From NCBI RefSeq assembly GCF_007923295.1, contig NZ_VOIR01000012.1:62001-126000 (forward strand): a DNA stretch of 64,000 nucleotides. The letters are read 5' to 3'. Source of the stretch: Agrococcus sediminis. Its GTDB lineage: Bacteria; Actinomycetota; Actinomycetes; Actinomycetales; Microbacteriaceae. Under the pieces are notes generated by a model. It did not search any database. It saw only the letters and a program-made list of their open reading frames with translations, and had not been told where the DNA came from. This document shows, piece after piece, positions 63,980 through 64,000 of the stretch. Position 1 is the first letter of the stretch; each line of letters opens with the position of its first letter. A program made the position numbers and the translations under genes.

Positions 63980-64000
63980 GCGCGAACCACTGGATCCTGT
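63976..64000 (+). CDS. Start of a gene cut by the window edge
   Basis: GTG 63976 opens a frame beginning VSANHWIL, with TAGACT 7 nt upstream. Only eight codons are visible, so no function can be given. Confidence 0.35.

Overview
This window is high-GC actinobacterial DNA. Gene content (CarD, MshD and other mycothiol-linked genes, SenX3/RegX3, fused IspDF, a GlnR-like regulator, MsiK/UgpC-type ATPase), the use of leaderless starts and the intergenic GTCTCGATAC/TACTCGAC palindromes point to the Micrococcales, most likely the family Microbacteriaceae. Genus is not assigned.

Region 1 (1 to about 9,350) is the right part of an integrated mobile element. It is less GC-rich than the rest, most genes lie on the minus strand, and the genes use Shine-Dalgarno starts. 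It carries a tyrosine integrase, a serine recombinase, a DUF4314 protein, an HGG-motif zinc-finger-like protein, a Toprim/AAA primase-helicase preceded by an excisionase-like HTH protein, several small unknown proteins, a DUF2188 protein and, at the left edge, a BamHI/BglII-like restriction endonuclease. It ends at 9301-9349 with a 3' half of tRNA-Thr(UGU), which looks like the duplicated attachment-site half. The intact tRNA and the other end lie left of the window. The size and content suit a phage satellite or a small integrative plasmid rather than a full prophage: no capsid, tail or large terminase gene is visible.

Region 2 (9,350-31,900) is core chromosome: two DsbA-like exported proteins, an MsiK/UgpC-type sugar ABC ATPase, a DUF4032 kinase-like protein, rlmB-cysS, ispDF, carD, senX3-regX3 facing phoU, gpmA, two DUF305 proteins, a methyltransferase, ygfZ, a nitrobindin-like protein, then glnR-like, mshD, ppk1 and a MutT1-like Nudix/phosphatase protein.

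Region 3 (31,900-38,300) is a cluster of intergenic palindromic repeats with a GIY-YIG gene and an IS110-family element inserted, followed by pstSCAB. A PHO-box-like pair of GTTCACC repeats lies upstream of pstS. SenX3-RegX3-PhoU, Ppk1 and PstSCAB together form a phosphate-sensing, uptake and storage set spread over 19 kb.

Region 4 (38,300-48,500) has two related lipoproteins, a P-type ATPase, tRNA-Lys, a winged-helix repressor/membrane protein pair with two palindromic operators, a phosphoribosyltransferase/baeRF/universal-stress group, an aldose 1-epimerase and a LuxR-type regulator.

Region 5 (48,500-64,000) has an unusual tRNA with a Leu(UAA) anticodon, a carbohydrate ABC importer (binding protein plus two permeases, no local ATPase), a gamma-carbonic-anhydrase-like protein, glyA-folD behind a ZTP riboswitch, an SDR, DinB and DUF5655 proteins, bifunctional putA with a divergent LysR regulator, and an MFS transporter.
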